Positions 22,201 through 34,525 of a stretch of 64,000 nt of DNA are shown here, piece after piece. A program made the translations under genes and the position numbers. Position 1 is the first letter of the stretch; each line of letters starts with the position of its first letter. The DNA is from Istiophorus platypterus. Its lineage: Eukaryota; Chordata; Actinopteri; Istiophoriformes; Istiophoridae. The DNA lies in assembly GCA_016859345.1 (NCBI GenBank), contig CM029121.1:3582329-3646328 (forward strand). Reading direction: 5' to 3'. The notes under the pieces are model-generated. The model was given only the letters and a program-made list of their open reading frames with translations, was not told the DNA's origin and did not search any database.

Positions 22201-24361
22201 CACTGAGATGATTAACACTGGGGCACTCTTCAGTGAGAGCTCTTTTCTAATGCCTGATAGACGGGCACAGAACGCCGTCTTTTGGAGAGATAAGGTGCAA
22301 AATGTATCATCAGAATGTATCATCATCTTTGAGAAACGCTGTTGATCCAGAAGTAATTTTCAGTTTCAAATAAGCTTGTTGAAAACACACTGATAATCAG
22401 GGAGGCTGAATTATTATGGTTGATTGCATTTGTAATGCAGGGATTTTTCTTCGGGCAGAAAAAAGTAAGACTTTGCAATAATATCAATATTCAAAAAAAT
22501 TTAAAATACACAGTCTAAATAATGAAAGTGAATCCAGTTACAATGATGATTATTAGAAGTCAGATTAAGGAATACTAGTAAGGAGCTGGATAGAATTCAA
22601 CAAGTAATACTTGAGCAGTAATTATGTATAGTTGTATTTTTTAATATGTGCAAATTCATGGACATTGCATTCATCAACCACTCAGCAGCATTGCTTTAAG
22701 TGAATTTTGCCTTTCATGTACTTATTAACCCTCTAGCCCTAATTAATTTAAATTTCCGTATAGCTCCTCTTTGTGCAGAGAGAGGCTGGTATGACACATC
22801 GACACTCTTTATCAACACGGATAATGGCAGACTGATGGTGTAGCGAACTGTTTAGATGTGCTAATAGCATCTGCATAGGCTCCAGGGTTACAGCAGGTGA
22901 GTAAATTTAGCCTTCGGAGTGCTTGGAACACTCCTCTCTTACACTCCATTCGGTGCTCGGAGCCCGTGCCAGATTACATTATCAGCCAGGGGCTGGTTGT
23001 TTATGTGTTTATGCTTTGTCACTGATATAAAAAGACTAGACTGCGGAGCCAAATTGCAGGTTTGCATGAGGATAATTCAATGCTAAGAAGGGAGCAGAGA
23101 AAAATGAAAACTGTATTTGGATTTGAAAAAAAAAAAAAACTTTCAGTGACAGTACTTTCACTAGCATTGAACTGAAGGCTGACTCAGAGGGTTTGTAATG
23201 TTTGAGAGTTATATAAGCATATTATTAATACTTTCAAGCATTAAATGTTCCTGTACTTCGAAAAATCTAGGTTGTGTTGTCATAGTTCAGTACATTAGTT
23301 CCTGGCTCTCCAATCTTGAAGATCATAGGATCATGGATACCCAAAGTGTTATATTGAATATGACATTATTAAGAAATACTAATGTTAACAGATAGTATAA
23401 GATATATAATGTAAAAATATATAAATGTAATCATTCTGTTTTTTATGTTTATTAATGGTTTCTTATTTTCTTGATTTTGTTTCAAAATCTGTTTTTGTTT
23501 CATTATGTCTTTTTCCCTAATGATGCTTTAATTTAATAATGTAATTTCATATCAAGGAAAGTGGTCAACAGTTGTCACTGTGGTTGTCCTGTGTTTATTC
23601 GCAGCAGTAGCTAGTAGGTTGATTTGGAATTGCCATATTGGTCTGAATATAAGACAGCCCTATATATAGCAACTATATATTATAGCAGTTCGAAGCAGTT
23701 TGCAAGATTTGGTCCTAGGACTGTGTCTACAATGAAGTCATTGTAAGATAAATTGCATTAAAACATGTTATGCAAGCCAACAGAAAACTCCTGCAGGTTA
23801 ACCTTGGCTTACTCAAGGAAGAATGAGATTATATAATATATTAAATAAGCGTCATTGGAGGAAAAAAAATTAAAATAAAAAGACTTTTGGACAAAAAGAA
23901 ACTTTGATATTAAAAAAAAAATCCATTATGGAATAAAAAATAATTCCAATAAGATATTTTGAAAACTAGATTAATGAAATAATTCAAAATGTTTCTTAAA
24001 ATATTTATCAATTTATTGGTTGATTTATATATTCTATTTCTTCATATGATTATATATTTCATGATCTTATTTTATAAATTAATAATTAAACACTCGATAT
24101 GGAATAAAGTCCAGCTTCTTAGGGTGGATTTTCCACTTAGTTAGCTAAGCCTTAGTGAGAAGTCCTGGCTCTCGTGAATGTATCATGTGGCCCCTCTGGC
24201 TGCTGCCATGTTCAATTCCTGGCTATATTGAGGCAGAGGCTCACAGTGGGAAAGGATTTTACAACAAAATCATGCAATTTAAAAGAAGAGCAAGGGAAGA
24301 AACAAAACACTAAGGCAGGTGGACAATCAATACTGTTGGATCATTCCAAGAGGTAAAGGGC
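19255..24361. other. Intron sequence, nothing recognised
   Basis: Mostly AT-rich sequence with no named repeat that I can support. About 19,810-20,400 has the feel of an old interspersed repeat but is not assignable. A moderately GC, unique-looking block with a TTTGCATGAGG octamer-like motif lies at about 22,730-23,070. Confidence 0.4.
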
Positions 24362-24442
24362 AAATGGATGCACTTATTTAGTGTTTTTCTAGTCTAATCA
24401 ACCACACAAAGCACTTTAAACTAAATGCTACATTCACCCATT

Positions 24443-24487
<45 letters not shown>

Positions 24488-24632
24488 ACACTGCTGACAC
24501 ATTAGGGGTAATTAGGGGTTCAGTATCTTGCGCGAGGACACTTCAACATGCAGACTGAAGGAGCCAGGGATCAAACCATCGAGCTTACAGTTAGTGTATG
24601 ACTCGCTCTACCTGAGCCCCAGTCACCCTGAA
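24362..24632 (+). repeat. Dispersed repeat R, copy 1
   Basis: The sequence starts AAATGGATGCACTTATTTAG and ends with TTCAGTATCTTG, a GAGGACACTTCAACATGCAG block and a CTGAGCC block. The same order recurs at 56,655-56,960, and part of it in reverse at 38,030-38,220. This is a common fish interspersed repeat of non-coding type. A CA microsatellite has expanded inside this copy. Confidence 0.75.
24446..24487. repeat. (CA)n microsatellite
   Basis: About 20 CA units with one interruption, lying inside repeat R copy 1. Confidence 0.9.
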
Positions 24633-24680
24633 TCCAAAGGTTATATATTAAATCAAGAATGACATCTGTTCCTGTGATTG

Positions 24681-24780
<100 letters not shown>

Positions 24781-25224
24781 ATTTATGGCTATAGCTGATA
24801 GAAGAATGATACCATCGTTCCTCATTTGCTTTTACATTGTCTCATCTCTTAATAGTGATCCAAAACTTAACTAGTGTCTCATATCCTTCACTCACTTTCA
24901 GTTCAGATTGTGTCAAAGCACATTTCAAGCAACAAATTCCAAACATATTTGCTCAGATTAATCAGATCTGCTTTTTAGAATAAATTCTTTTTTTTTTTTA
25001 GCACAGGTAGAGAATGCAAAGAAGGGTTCTTAGCTCTTTCATGGTCCTGAGAGAACTGCAAGCAAAGTGGTTCATTGAAGAAGGGGAATATGTTTATAGT
25101 GGTCAATATCCACCCTGTCACTTTAATTTAAACATTAACACACACTAACACACACTGAAACATATCCTAGGAGATTCATAATGGACTTGATGTCACCACA
25201 TAGACTTAATGTCACCACAAAGAC

Positions 25225-26150
25225 CAGTATCAGTAGGGCTATACGCCATTGGGCTCTGGTTGGGTCCCTGTGCCACTCCTGCATTGTCTCGGCTGTGCGC
25301 TTCTCTGTTCTGTTGGAAGGTGAACTTTCAGCCAAGTCTGAGGTCCTGAGCACTCTGGGACAGGTTTTCATTGAGGATGTCATTGTACTTTGCCCCATTC
25401 CGTTTTCTCTCGGCAGTGACCAGTACCCCTACCCCTACTGCATGATGCTGGCGTGAACACGCTTTATCATTGGGTCGGCAGGTGATGAGCAGTACCTAGT
25501 TTCCTCTAGACATGATGCTTAGAAGTGAGGCCAAACGCTTCAGTCGTGTTGCTCATTTTCTAAGAGTCCTTGTGGTGCCTTTTTTTTTTTTTTTTTTACA
25601 AACTCCAAGCAGCTTTCAAGTGTCTTTCACTGAGGAGAGGCTGCCCTCTGGCCATTCTTCCATAAAGCCCAGGTCAGTGGAGTGTTGCAGTGATAGTTGT
25701 CCTCCTGGAAGTTTCTCCTATCTCCACATAGAATCTCTGTAGCTCAGCAAGATTAACCATCGGGTTCTTCGTCACCTCTCTAACCAAGGCCAATTTTTCT
25801 CTATTGCTCAGCTTGGCCGGGGAACCATCTCTAGTAAGAGTCCAAACTTCCAAACTTCTTCAAATGAAGAATTAGGGAGGCCACTGTGCTCTTTGGAGCC
25901 TTCAATGCAGTGGAAATGTTTCTTTATCCTTTCCCAGATCTGTACCTTTACACAATCCCGTCTGAGCTCTGTAGTGGCTTTCCTTTGACCGCAAGGCTGG
26001 GGGTTTGCTTTTTTTTCTTTTTTATTATGGGATATTGAGTGTAGATTGATGAGGGAAAAATTAATTGAAACAACTTTAACATAAGGCTGCAACATAAACA
26101 AATGTGAAAAAAGTGAAGGGGACTGAATACTTCCTGAACACACTTTTTGA
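25225..26150 (-). pseudogene. Tc1-like transposase remnant
   Basis: On the minus strand, a terminal-repeat-like end at about 26,020-26,145 (TTATTATGGGATATTGAGTG and a GGGGACTGAATACTT block) leads into a Tc1-type transposase. Fragments in order are ATTELRRDCVKVQIWERIKK and GSPAKLSNREKLALVREVTK (the paired-like DNA-binding part), KNPMVNLAELQ, then NENLSQSAQDLRLG, a stop and KFTFQQN. The family reads QQDND at that last point, so the second catalytic Asp is Asn here. The copy ends near 25,225 in the region preceding the third acidic residue, so the C-terminus and the opposite terminal repeat are missing. It is dead, and antisense to galnt18. Confidence 0.85.
25580..25598. repeat. Poly(T) tract
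   Basis: 19 consecutive T residues inside the Tc1 remnant. Confidence 0.85.
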
Positions 26151-26439
26151 CACCTCCTACACACAGACACACAAGACAGCACAATCACACACTTCTCTTC
26201 CAAATCTCAAATGCAGTGAAATGCAAGATGCTAATTTAGCCATTCGTGAGTAAACGTCTGATCCCTGATGTGTGTACTGTGGGCTTATGGGTGCCTTTGT
26301 GAAACTGTATGTTAGTGTATACACAGAAATTGTCATTCCATCTTCCAGTCTTTGTCTACCTGTATACTGTCATCATTTGTAGAAGACTTTCTTTTGATTG
26401 TAGGTTGCATGGCGGAGTCTGCTAACATTCCAATTCAGT

Positions 26440-26640
26440 TTCAAAATAATTTTATTTATATGGTGCCATATCATAACAGAGTTTATCTCAGGGCACTTTC
26501 CATATAGAGCAGGTCTAGACCACACTCTTTATAGTTATTATTTACAGAGACCCGACATTTCCCCCATGAGCAGCACTTGGTGACAACAGCCACGAAAAAC
26601 TCCCTTTTGACTGGTACCCTTGAGCAGAATCAGGAGGAAA
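26440..26640 (-). repeat. Dispersed repeat S, copy 1 (minus orientation)
   Basis: Its reverse complement reads CAAGTGCTGCTCATGGGGGA, GGGTCTCTGTAAATAATAAC, GTGGTCTAGACCTGCTCTAT, GTTATGATATGGCACC and ends in ATAAATAAAATT. The same sequence in plus orientation occurs at 34,440-34,525 and 35,163-35,240, split by an RTE insertion. The A/T-rich 3' end suggests the tail of a non-LTR element or a SINE; the family is not named. Confidence 0.75.
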
Positions 26641-28380
26641 GAGAACATAGCACAAAGCACTTAAAAATGTGTGATATAAAAATATATAATAATATTAGGA
26701 ATAATAACAAAACTAATAATAAGTGTAAGGCTGATTAAAAAACTAATAATAATAATAGACTAAAGATAATGGTAATAATCTAAGCATTGCATGTTGACCA
26801 GAATCCTGGGGCAGTAGGTTGTCTGCAGCCATGAGGAGGACAGAGAGAAGAGAAAGCAAAAAACTGTGGGAGAGGAAAGAGACAAAGTTAATAACCTTGA
26901 TTGGAGCATTGATGGGATATGAAGGTGTAGAGATGGAGGGAGAGGAGAAGAGGGGAGCTTGGTGCATCATGGGAAGTGTCCTGGCAGGCTAAGCCTACAG
27001 CAGCATAAGGTGTGTGCGACACAGAATCTAACATTTAGTGAAGATGCCACTGTCACTCACTGTCTCCTAAACCCCACAGTGTATTTTCATGAGGCTACAT
27101 TATGACACCACAGGGATGCTTTCCTCTGTGCTGTCCAAAAAATTAAAACTTCCCCCAGCAAGGCTTTGAGAAGACTGTCACTGGCTTTAAGTCTCATAGA
27201 GTTGTCATCTGGGGGCTGCAGGAGATGCCTGACACATTTTGTGTCAGGTCTCTTCTTAAAGTAGCATTTCTCAAGCACTAGATTGGCCATAGGACAATAA
27301 ATACGGATGTCTGAATTTTAGTAAAGGAGTCAGTGCCATAGTGTAGGTTCAACTTGCAGACAGTGTACTACAAAATTGAATTATTTCTTGTTTTTTATAC
27401 TTGCTTCAAGGGTGTCAGATAGTTAATCAGCAGGCTCTTCCTCTTTCTTTTTCATTTTGTACAATTCAAAATTTTTCAGAGTTGTCTGGCTAAAGGAGGT
27501 CATGGTTTGCTATGAGTGTTCTCTTGCAGCAGTCTCAGTAAGTCTGCTTCTTGTTATAAACCTGGGTATTTTTCTGTGAAAATCTGTAAAAAAGAAAGAA
27601 AGAAAAATGGATAAATATACAGATTGACCCAGTCATGTGAAATTATACTCAATACTAAGATACTTTATCAGCAGTCAACTTTCAAATGTTATACTTAAAT
27701 AACAGATGAAAATGAAAATCAGACACCAGCCAGCATCTGAACCAACTTAATTGGTTGGTACCTAAATCTGCATTAATCAATATTTTTGTATTAACAGTCA
27801 GTCAAATCGCTATTTGTGATAAAAGAGGTATCACTCCTGACATATCTGCAAAGAATGACCACCTGACTCTGCGCTTCCTCCTAACTCTATGGATCACTTT
27901 AATGTCTCTCAGCATTTAGCAGCGAAAGTCAAGGTACTTTCCCTCGGAGTTGGTCAAGACTAAAACAGAACTTAAAGTAGAGAATATTGGACTTTTATCT
28001 GTTGAAACCCACTGACTTCTATCTAACAAACTTGATGAATACATTACCCTCCTTTTGTTAAGAAAATTTTCTTAATATTCTGAAACCTGCATTGTTTGCC
28101 CTCTGTCAGTCTTCATTCTACTACATTACCACTGCCTGTGATCAGGAGAGAGAATGTCACTGGAAATATATCACACTGCCTGTAGGTGACACAAAAACAA
28201 ACAAAACAAACAAATCATTGTTCCATAGCACTGCTAGTTATCATAATTTACACATAAACACCTTCAAATTAGTGTGAATACCAGCTTGTTTGGTTTTTCA
28301 AATATTTTTCCTTAAGAATTGTAAAATGTCACATCTGATTATATTTGCATCCAAATTAGGTGCCTGAACCACTTCAACTG
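26641..28380. other. Intron sequence, nothing named
   Basis: The part to about 27,010 may continue repeat S upstream: a purine-rich stretch on the plus strand ends in GCTAAGCCTACAGCAGCATA. The rest is AT-rich with no recognised content. Confidence 0.4.
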
Positions 28381-29690
28381 GCTCTGCAGGAGAAACTCAA
28401 TTCAGCCACTTGTATTCATCGTCTCATTCTTTCAGTCATTACCCAAAGCTCATGACCTTGGGTGAAGGGTTTGCCATAATTTGCCTTGAAAGCTTTGCCT
28501 TTTGGCTCAGCTCCCTCTTTACAACGGTCCAGTACAATGCCTACATTACAGCTCATGCTGCACCAATCCGCCTATCACTCTCCCCCTCCCACTGGGACAA
28601 AAACTTTGTTCCAACCGGAAGGTATCCACCATTTTCCATCAGAGAACCATGTCCTGAGACTTGGTGGTGCTGACCCTCATTCCAGCTGCTTCACATCCAG
28701 TCACCCTAGTGCATGCTTAAGATCGTGTTTGGATGAATCCAACAAAACCACATCATCTGCAGACAGCAGTGATTTAGATCTGACAACCCCAAAATGGACA
28801 TTCTCCTCCCCCTGGCTACACCTTGAACTCCTGTCCATGAAAGTCAAAGACAGAGCTGGTGACAAGGGACAACCCAAGCAGAGGCCACACCCCACTGCAT
28901 ACTGTTTGGCTTCCTGCAAAGAATACGGACAACAACTCTCAATCACAGAGTGACTAAATGGCTTGTAGCAACAGCCCTGAAACCCCATTTTCTCATTGTA
29001 CCCCCATCAAGATCCTCCCGGGGACCTGTTCATAAGCCTTCTCCTAGTCCACAAAGCAGATGTAGACTGGAAGGGGAAACTCTCATGACCCCTCCTGTAA
29101 CCTTGCATGGGTAATGAGATGGTCCACTGTTCCACTGCCAGGATGGAACCTACATTGCTCCTCCTGAATCTGAGGTTTGACAATCAGTCAGAGCCTCATT
29201 TCCAGTACCTTGGCTTAAGCTTTGTCGGGAGGCTGAGTACTGTGATATCCCAATCATTTAAGCATAACCCGGTCTTCCAGTCCACAGGCACTGTCCCAAG
29301 CCAGAAGAGGCATGACAGCTAAGACACCCCAACAATATTCAGAGCCTTCGCTATCTCAGGGTGAATCTCATCCACCCCTGGCACCTTGCCAATTAGGAGC
29401 TTCTTAACAGTAAACTCTGCCAGACTCATAAGTGAGGCTTTCCCCGAGTCTTCAAACTCTCCCTCTTCCTCAGGGGACATGTTGGCTAGGTTCAAGAATT
29501 CTTCAAAGTGTCTCTTCCACCGCCCGACAATATCCCCTGTTCAAGTCAGCAGTTCTCCTCCCCCTCTAAAAACAGGCTAGGCCAAGGCCTCCTTTCTCTT
29601 TTTGAGATGCCAGAATTTCCTTGAAGCAAACTGAAAGTCCTTCTCCATGGCCTCCCTGACTGTTTGTGAATGCCACAGCTGCAGCCCTTG
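28381..29690 (-). pseudogene. Rex3-type LINE remnant (RT region)
   Basis: The minus strand gives, in order, KDFQFASRKFWHLKK near 29,620, VDEIHPEIAKALNIVGVS near 29,375, LSLPTKL, GCPLSPALSLTFMDRSSR near 28,850, SADDVVLL near 28,755 and HALG. This is the RT of Rex3 (RTE clade). The segment GCTGGTGACAAGGGACAACC near 28,857 corresponds to a site widely used to amplify Rex3 from fish. The active-site Asp pair is retained (SADD for FADD), but stops and indels break the frame. It has the same landmarks and orientation as the shorter copy at 15,035-15,700. Plus-strand open frames at 28,410-28,953 are shadows. The element is antisense to galnt18. Confidence 0.88.
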
Positions 29691-29714
29691 TATGTCTAGG
29701 ACTGTTGAAAGATG

Positions 29715-30180
29715 AAATAATGCTGAGTGATGGAATGTCATGCATTTAACTGGATCTAAACATACCAAATACTCCTGTAAACATCTGCAGTCATCGTATG
29801 GTTTCATCCTGACTACTGCATCCATCAGCAGTGAAATCATAATTAATTATCATAATGCTAGATCCACTGGCAGCCATACATGCCTGATCCATAAAAGAAT
29901 CAGCACTGCATTTGACATTTCAGTTAGTAGGTTTTAGGTTCCATATTCTCCTCTTTCTACCATTTTGAGAGAGGCTGATTTTTGATTCATCAGTCCATAG
30001 AACTTTGTTCCCTAATGTTATCAGTTTCTTTTTGTTTTTCAGAACTGCAGACCAGCTTTTCTTTTCTTGAGGCTTACCATGGGTCTTTGATATCTCTGTA
30101 ATAAATTTTTGCTTTTTTGAGCCTCATTATCTACACTTTAATGGTCATCACATGTTCATGAAAAGAAACTCTACATGCAT
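29715..30180 (-). pseudogene. Tc1-like transposase fragment
   Basis: The minus strand contains LWTDESKISL near 29,990 (the first catalytic Asp of the DDE triad, in the family's W-S/T-DE context). It continues through QNGRKRRIWNLKPTN, a stop, FMDQACMAASGS near 29,880 and DFTADGCSSQDETI. The N-terminal DNA-binding domain and the last third are absent. The fragment is wedged directly between the Rex3 copy on its left and the L1 fragment on its right, with no intact terminal repeats seen. It is non-functional and antisense to galnt18. Confidence 0.75.
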
Positions 30181-30289
30181 GTTTAATTTTTTTACAACTT
30201 CATTAAAAAAGTGCAGCAATCAAAGTGCTTACATAAAATGCAATTGCATTTTTATGGAGGTTGGAAAGTCCTTCTCTGTCCTTGATTAC

Positions 30290-31340
30290 TGCGCTTAGAG
30301 GATTAGGGGATATTGTTTTTCAGCATATTCCTGAAAGCGATTTAAAAACGTAATTCCAAAAATTGGTTAGGGACTGACATGACCAAAGCCTATGCCCTTA
30401 GAAAACTTGGGAATAGTTAAATTTAGGGCATTCTGGGTGAGGTTAGGATATATCTTGTTATTTTGTTGATGGAATGATTTAATCAATGTGTTGTTTTAAA
30501 CTGGATCAACCCATGTCGAATACAGAAACGTTTTTCTTTACTGTCTGTTTCTCAGGCAGATTTGATCTTCTCCCATGCACATGGGATCCAATTCAGGATT
30601 TTGTTTTCAGTTTTAGAAGTTGCAACTTTTTAAAGGGGTTAAGAGCAAAGTATGCTAGGTCTCTAGTGGGAGGATTCTGATGGCTTGGAAAAGTAAAGCT
30701 GCAGTAAGTAAGTAGTGAGACTCCATCAGATTGTGGTCCTGGCACAGAGATGGAAAGGTGGAAAGTTTTCTTCTTTAAAAAGATAATCAAAGAAACCAAA
30801 ACACTTCTGCGTCAGAGCATAAATGCTAAGACTAGTTTGGCCAGTGTAAACAGATGATTTAATTAAATTTTGGTGAAGACTATTAATGTTATTGAGACCA
30901 AAATGTTTTATACATTTTTTTAAATTTTTACAACTGCATTTGAATTTAAGACCTGGACTTTTAAATAAAGTGGTGGTCAGAATTGAAATTGGGAAAAAAA
31001 GGAACGAATGGATTTTAGCTCCATGTTTCGCCAAAGAGGGCCTTCCTTATCAGCAAATGTGGTAATCCAGTAGTTAAGCTTGTGGATGTTAGCCCTGTAA
31101 TAACACAGAGCATCTGGTAAAACCAATCCACTTTCTAATTAAGCTCTTTCCAAATTTGATTTATTCCATATAAATTAAGATAAAATAAAATCTGTTTAGA
31201 AATAGTATGATTTTGGAAGGATAATGGGTATCATTTGAAACATATAGGAATTCAAGCAAAACTGTCATTTTAATTGTATTTATTGATTCTGGGCAGAGAG
31301 AGATGAGCAGCTTTGACTATCCATCTAACAATTCAGGGTG
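30290..31340 (-). pseudogene. L1-type LINE fragment (C-terminal ORF2)
   Basis: Reading the minus strand from 31,320 gives INTIKMTVLLEFLYVSND, then FYFILIYME-(stop)-IKFGKSL, then GRPSLAKHGAKIHSFLFF. These match the order of the thumb and C-terminal part of fish L1 ORF2 (a KM..LPKFLYLFQ-type motif, F..FIW, then W.HG.KIHSF). Further down, to about 30,400, the match weakens to scattered similarity. Stops and frameshifts abound. The RT catalytic core is not included. The element is antisense to galnt18. Confidence 0.65.
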
Positions 31341-32179
31341 TCTTACAGTGAAAGAGGGCTTTGCCTCTGCTTCACTGTAGTTCACATTTCAGCTTTTTTT
31401 GTCTTGTGAAGGTGTGAACTCACATTGAAAATACTGAAGACATTCGGGCTTCTGTTTTTTTAGACATGATTCTTTTTTTTTTGTCAACTTCCTTTGCTAA
31501 AAATTAATTTCTGTTGTGTTTATGCTCTTCATTTGCCTGCAGGTGCTTTGCCTTTTCTCTGTGTTTCTGTTAATGAAGTTGACATTTCAGTAGGTGATGC
31601 TCTTTCTTTATCTGATAGCTGTTTGTCACTGTTCATGTTTACTATCCGTTTCTTCTGCTAATACAAAACAAACCACTGCTGATGTTTGACATTGGGGGTG
31701 AGTTGTATAAATAAACCATATTCACAAAAACAATGCATACATATGCTCTGTGTATACTCTGTAGCTCACATAGCTATCTATAATATACAAACTTAAGGCA
31801 CAACTATAGATATATTTTTAACTGATTACTTGGTGAACATAATGTGTATATATTTAGTAGAGGCATTGTTCCATTTACCTATATTTGTCCTATTCAACTG
31901 ATACTTGAAATGGAGAATACTCTTACATTTTGAGGTTTCATGATGATGGCCGAGATATCACTGCTAATGATTGGTAACAGCTAATGAATTAATGATAAGT
32001 TGCTATAAAATAAAGCCGGACAATAAGTTAAAAATAGAATTTTTTCTAAAAAATTCTTGATAGGGATCCTTTAAATTTGATGGTTAAAAAAATTAGTTCT
32101 GAGTTGGGCATCAGGCCAAACCAATTCTCTCTGCTACAGTCCTGGTTTAAATTATTGGCAAGTACAGAATTTAGAATAT
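31341..32179. other. Intron sequence, nothing recognised
   Basis: AT-rich, with T-runs at about 31,466-31,480. No coding or named repeat content. Confidence 0.4.
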
Positions 32180-33370
32180 CTTCAAAATTCATTCCAAATT
32201 AACCAATTTTGTGTAGACAGAATATTTAATAAAATTTTCCAATGAAAAAAGACTTGACTAAATTATTGACACCCTTTTGATCAATTTGAATAAATTCTAC
32301 AAATGAAATAAAAACAAATATGACTCACCTGTGCCTAATTTCTAGGTTTCTCATGACCTGATTTAACCAATGAAAGATGGTTTTACTGCATGAAAAGGGG
32401 TTTTTTTCCAACTTCTATTTCACAAGGGTGAAGATGAGTGTTGTCCATGACTATCAGAAATCTTATCAAAAATGTAACAATTCCAAAGATCTTGAAATCC
32501 CTGTTTCAACAGTGTGTAATATCATCAAGAAGTTTCCAAGTCATAAAACTTTTAAGACACTTCCAGAACATGGAGCTAAGCCATCTGAAGTCTGAACTCT
32601 TTAGATGTCTTGTGTTATAATTTTTCCACAATCTGCACAAAACTTCAGTCTGATCTGGATCAATTTGGAGTGGATGTCTCAGCCCGTAGCATAGACGACA
32701 CACAAGACCAAGTAGGGCTCCGTGGGCAAAGGCCATGGAGGAAAACACTATTGAAGGAAAGGCACAAAAAGGCAAGAGAAATGTTTTCAAAAACTTTGAT
32801 AGATAAGCCACAGTCTTTCTGGGAAAATGGGCTCTACTATCTGCTCAGATTTAGCCAAATGCTGCAAAACTGACTTTGCTTCAGATGCATAAAGACCAAA
32901 AACATAATTCGAAAGCAACACAAGAGCTTCTAAAGACAAAGAATTGGAAAATTCTTCAATGGTCAAGTCAGTCTACTGTCAGCTGTATTGTACAGCATGT
33001 TTTTCATTCGCCCTTAGACAATACTGAGGGCAGAAGGACCCGAAAAAAAAGCAGCAAATGGAGGCAACTGCAGTAAAGGCCTGGCAAAGCTTCTTAATGG
33101 AGGAAACTTTGGTGATGTCCATGAGTTCCAGACCCCAGGCAGCCATTGACTGCAAAAGATTTTCATCAGTGTTAAAAATAATCCTTATAATTTTAATTAT
33201 GTTGGTTTGTCCAGTTACGTTTGAACCAATGAAAATGAGAGTGTTTGTATATAAATGGCTGTAATTCCTAAATGTTTCATTCAATAGTTTTGTGTAACTC
33301 CTTGAATTAAAGCTGAAAGGTACAGAGGCAAAACTATGAAAATTTTGTCACTGTCTAAATACTTCTGTAC
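32180..33370 (+). pseudogene. Tc1-like element remnant, apparently chimeric
   Basis: A plus-strand copy. The left end (AACCAATTTTGTGTAGACAG, then TTATTGACACCCTTTTGATC) is followed by the DNA-binding part (MSVVHDYQKSYQK, IPVSTVCNIIKKF, HKTFKTLPEHGAKPS). Next come DLDQFGVDVSARS, KTLLKERHKKAREMFSK and DKPQSFWENGLYYLL near 32,800, where the catalytic W-DE block is lost. From about 32,876 follow HKDQKHNSKATQELLK (the second Asp context) and, after a frameshift, AVKAWQSFLMEETLVMSMSS. The right end resembles terminal repeats of a different Tc1 group (CACTGTCTAAATACTTCTGT). The two ends do not match each other, so the copy may join two families. It is not functional. Confidence 0.72.
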
Positions 33371-34262
33371 CCAACTGTATACCTGTGGCATGTCTTTACT
33401 TCTATTTTCTGTTACTTGTAAGGCCAACATATACACTGATACTGATATATCTAATACAAGATAAATGATATGGGTATTACACTGCCGATACATCTGGTCC
33501 CAGATGGTCGAAGGGGAAAGGTGAAAGTGACCATACTGTTGGCTAAATAACTGTTTTCTTTTTTTTTTTTTAATCATTGGCGGGAGCCAGGCAGACATTT
33601 ACTATTATGACATTGTAACATACCTAACACATTTTCATTGTCATTCAGTGTCTATACCAAGCAAATAGAAGCAGGAAGGTCCGCTCTTCAGTCCCCTGAT
33701 GCTTAGTGAAAATTCCTTTGTAGAAGTGTGGACACAAACTGATATACATTTGTTTTGTTATGTGGCTCTGCTGGACTTATACTGTCACAGCACACTGCTT
33801 CCTGCATGAGGGCCAATGGAATTCCAGTGGCTTGTCAGAATGTTGGATTTACTATTGGAGGAACCTGTCTGCTTTAATCATTTTTATCTCGGGTCCCCTG
33901 AGTCTGTCATGTTGGATCTCATTGATATGTGGCACACTGACTGTAATCCTGCAAAGAGCAAGGATATGTACTGCTGGTACCCTCCAGCTAAATAGCTTCA
34001 GGTCACACTCAGGATTGCTTCCTAGTGGAAAAAGGTTATCATAGAGGTCATGGGAAAAAAAACTTAAATCATTTGGATGTCTAGCGCTTAGCCTGCTGTT
34101 GCTCACAGCCATACAAGTTGAACAGGTACAAGGAAAGTCTAATCTCAGCCTTGATGCTTCCTTTGCTGATAATTAGGACTGGCTAAGGCTCACCTTGAAC
34201 CATTCATTTAGTTATGGTGCTATAGGCTTAGACTACTGGGGGACTTCCCATGATTCACTGAG
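33371..34262. other. Intron sequence, nothing recognised
   Basis: Contains a T-run near 33,557-33,572. Open frames at 33,760-34,112 on both strands lack any recognisable motif. Confidence 0.4.
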
Positions 34263-34411
34263 CTCCTCTCTCTCTCTCCCTCTCTCTCTCCCCTCTCCCT
34301 CTCTCCCTCCCCTCTCTCTCTCCCCCTCTCTCCCCCTCTCTCCCCCTCTCTCTCCTCCTCTCTCTCCTCCTCTCTCTCCTCCTCTCTCTGTCCCTCTCTC
34401 CCTCTCTCCCC
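34263..34411 (+). repeat. Homopyrimidine (CT/CCT) tract
   Basis: Bases 34,263-34,389 are 127 consecutive pyrimidines, extending to 34,411 with a single G. The overlapping serine/proline/leucine-rich and arginine/glutamate-rich frames are low-complexity translations and not genes. Confidence 0.95.
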
Positions 34412-34508
34412 ACCCACCCAGCCGGTCGAGGCAGACGGCCTCAGACCATGAGTGCTGCCAAGTGCTGCTCATGGTGGAAATGTTGGGTCTCTGTAAATAA
34501 TAACTATA

Positions 34509-34525
34509 AAGAGTCTGGTCTAGAC
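34509..34525. repeat. Target-site duplication, left copy
   Basis: AAGAGTCTGGTCTAGAC, identical to 35,146-35,162, flanking the RTE insertion. Confidence 0.93.

Noticed and set aside
28410..28953. Plus-strand frames of 87 and 155 codons
   Set aside because: Shadows of the minus-strand Rex3 reverse transcriptase, which has recognisable motifs.
34195..34500. Ser/Pro/Leu-rich and Arg/Glu-rich opposing frames
   Set aside because: Low-complexity translation of the homopyrimidine tract on both strands; no coding signature.
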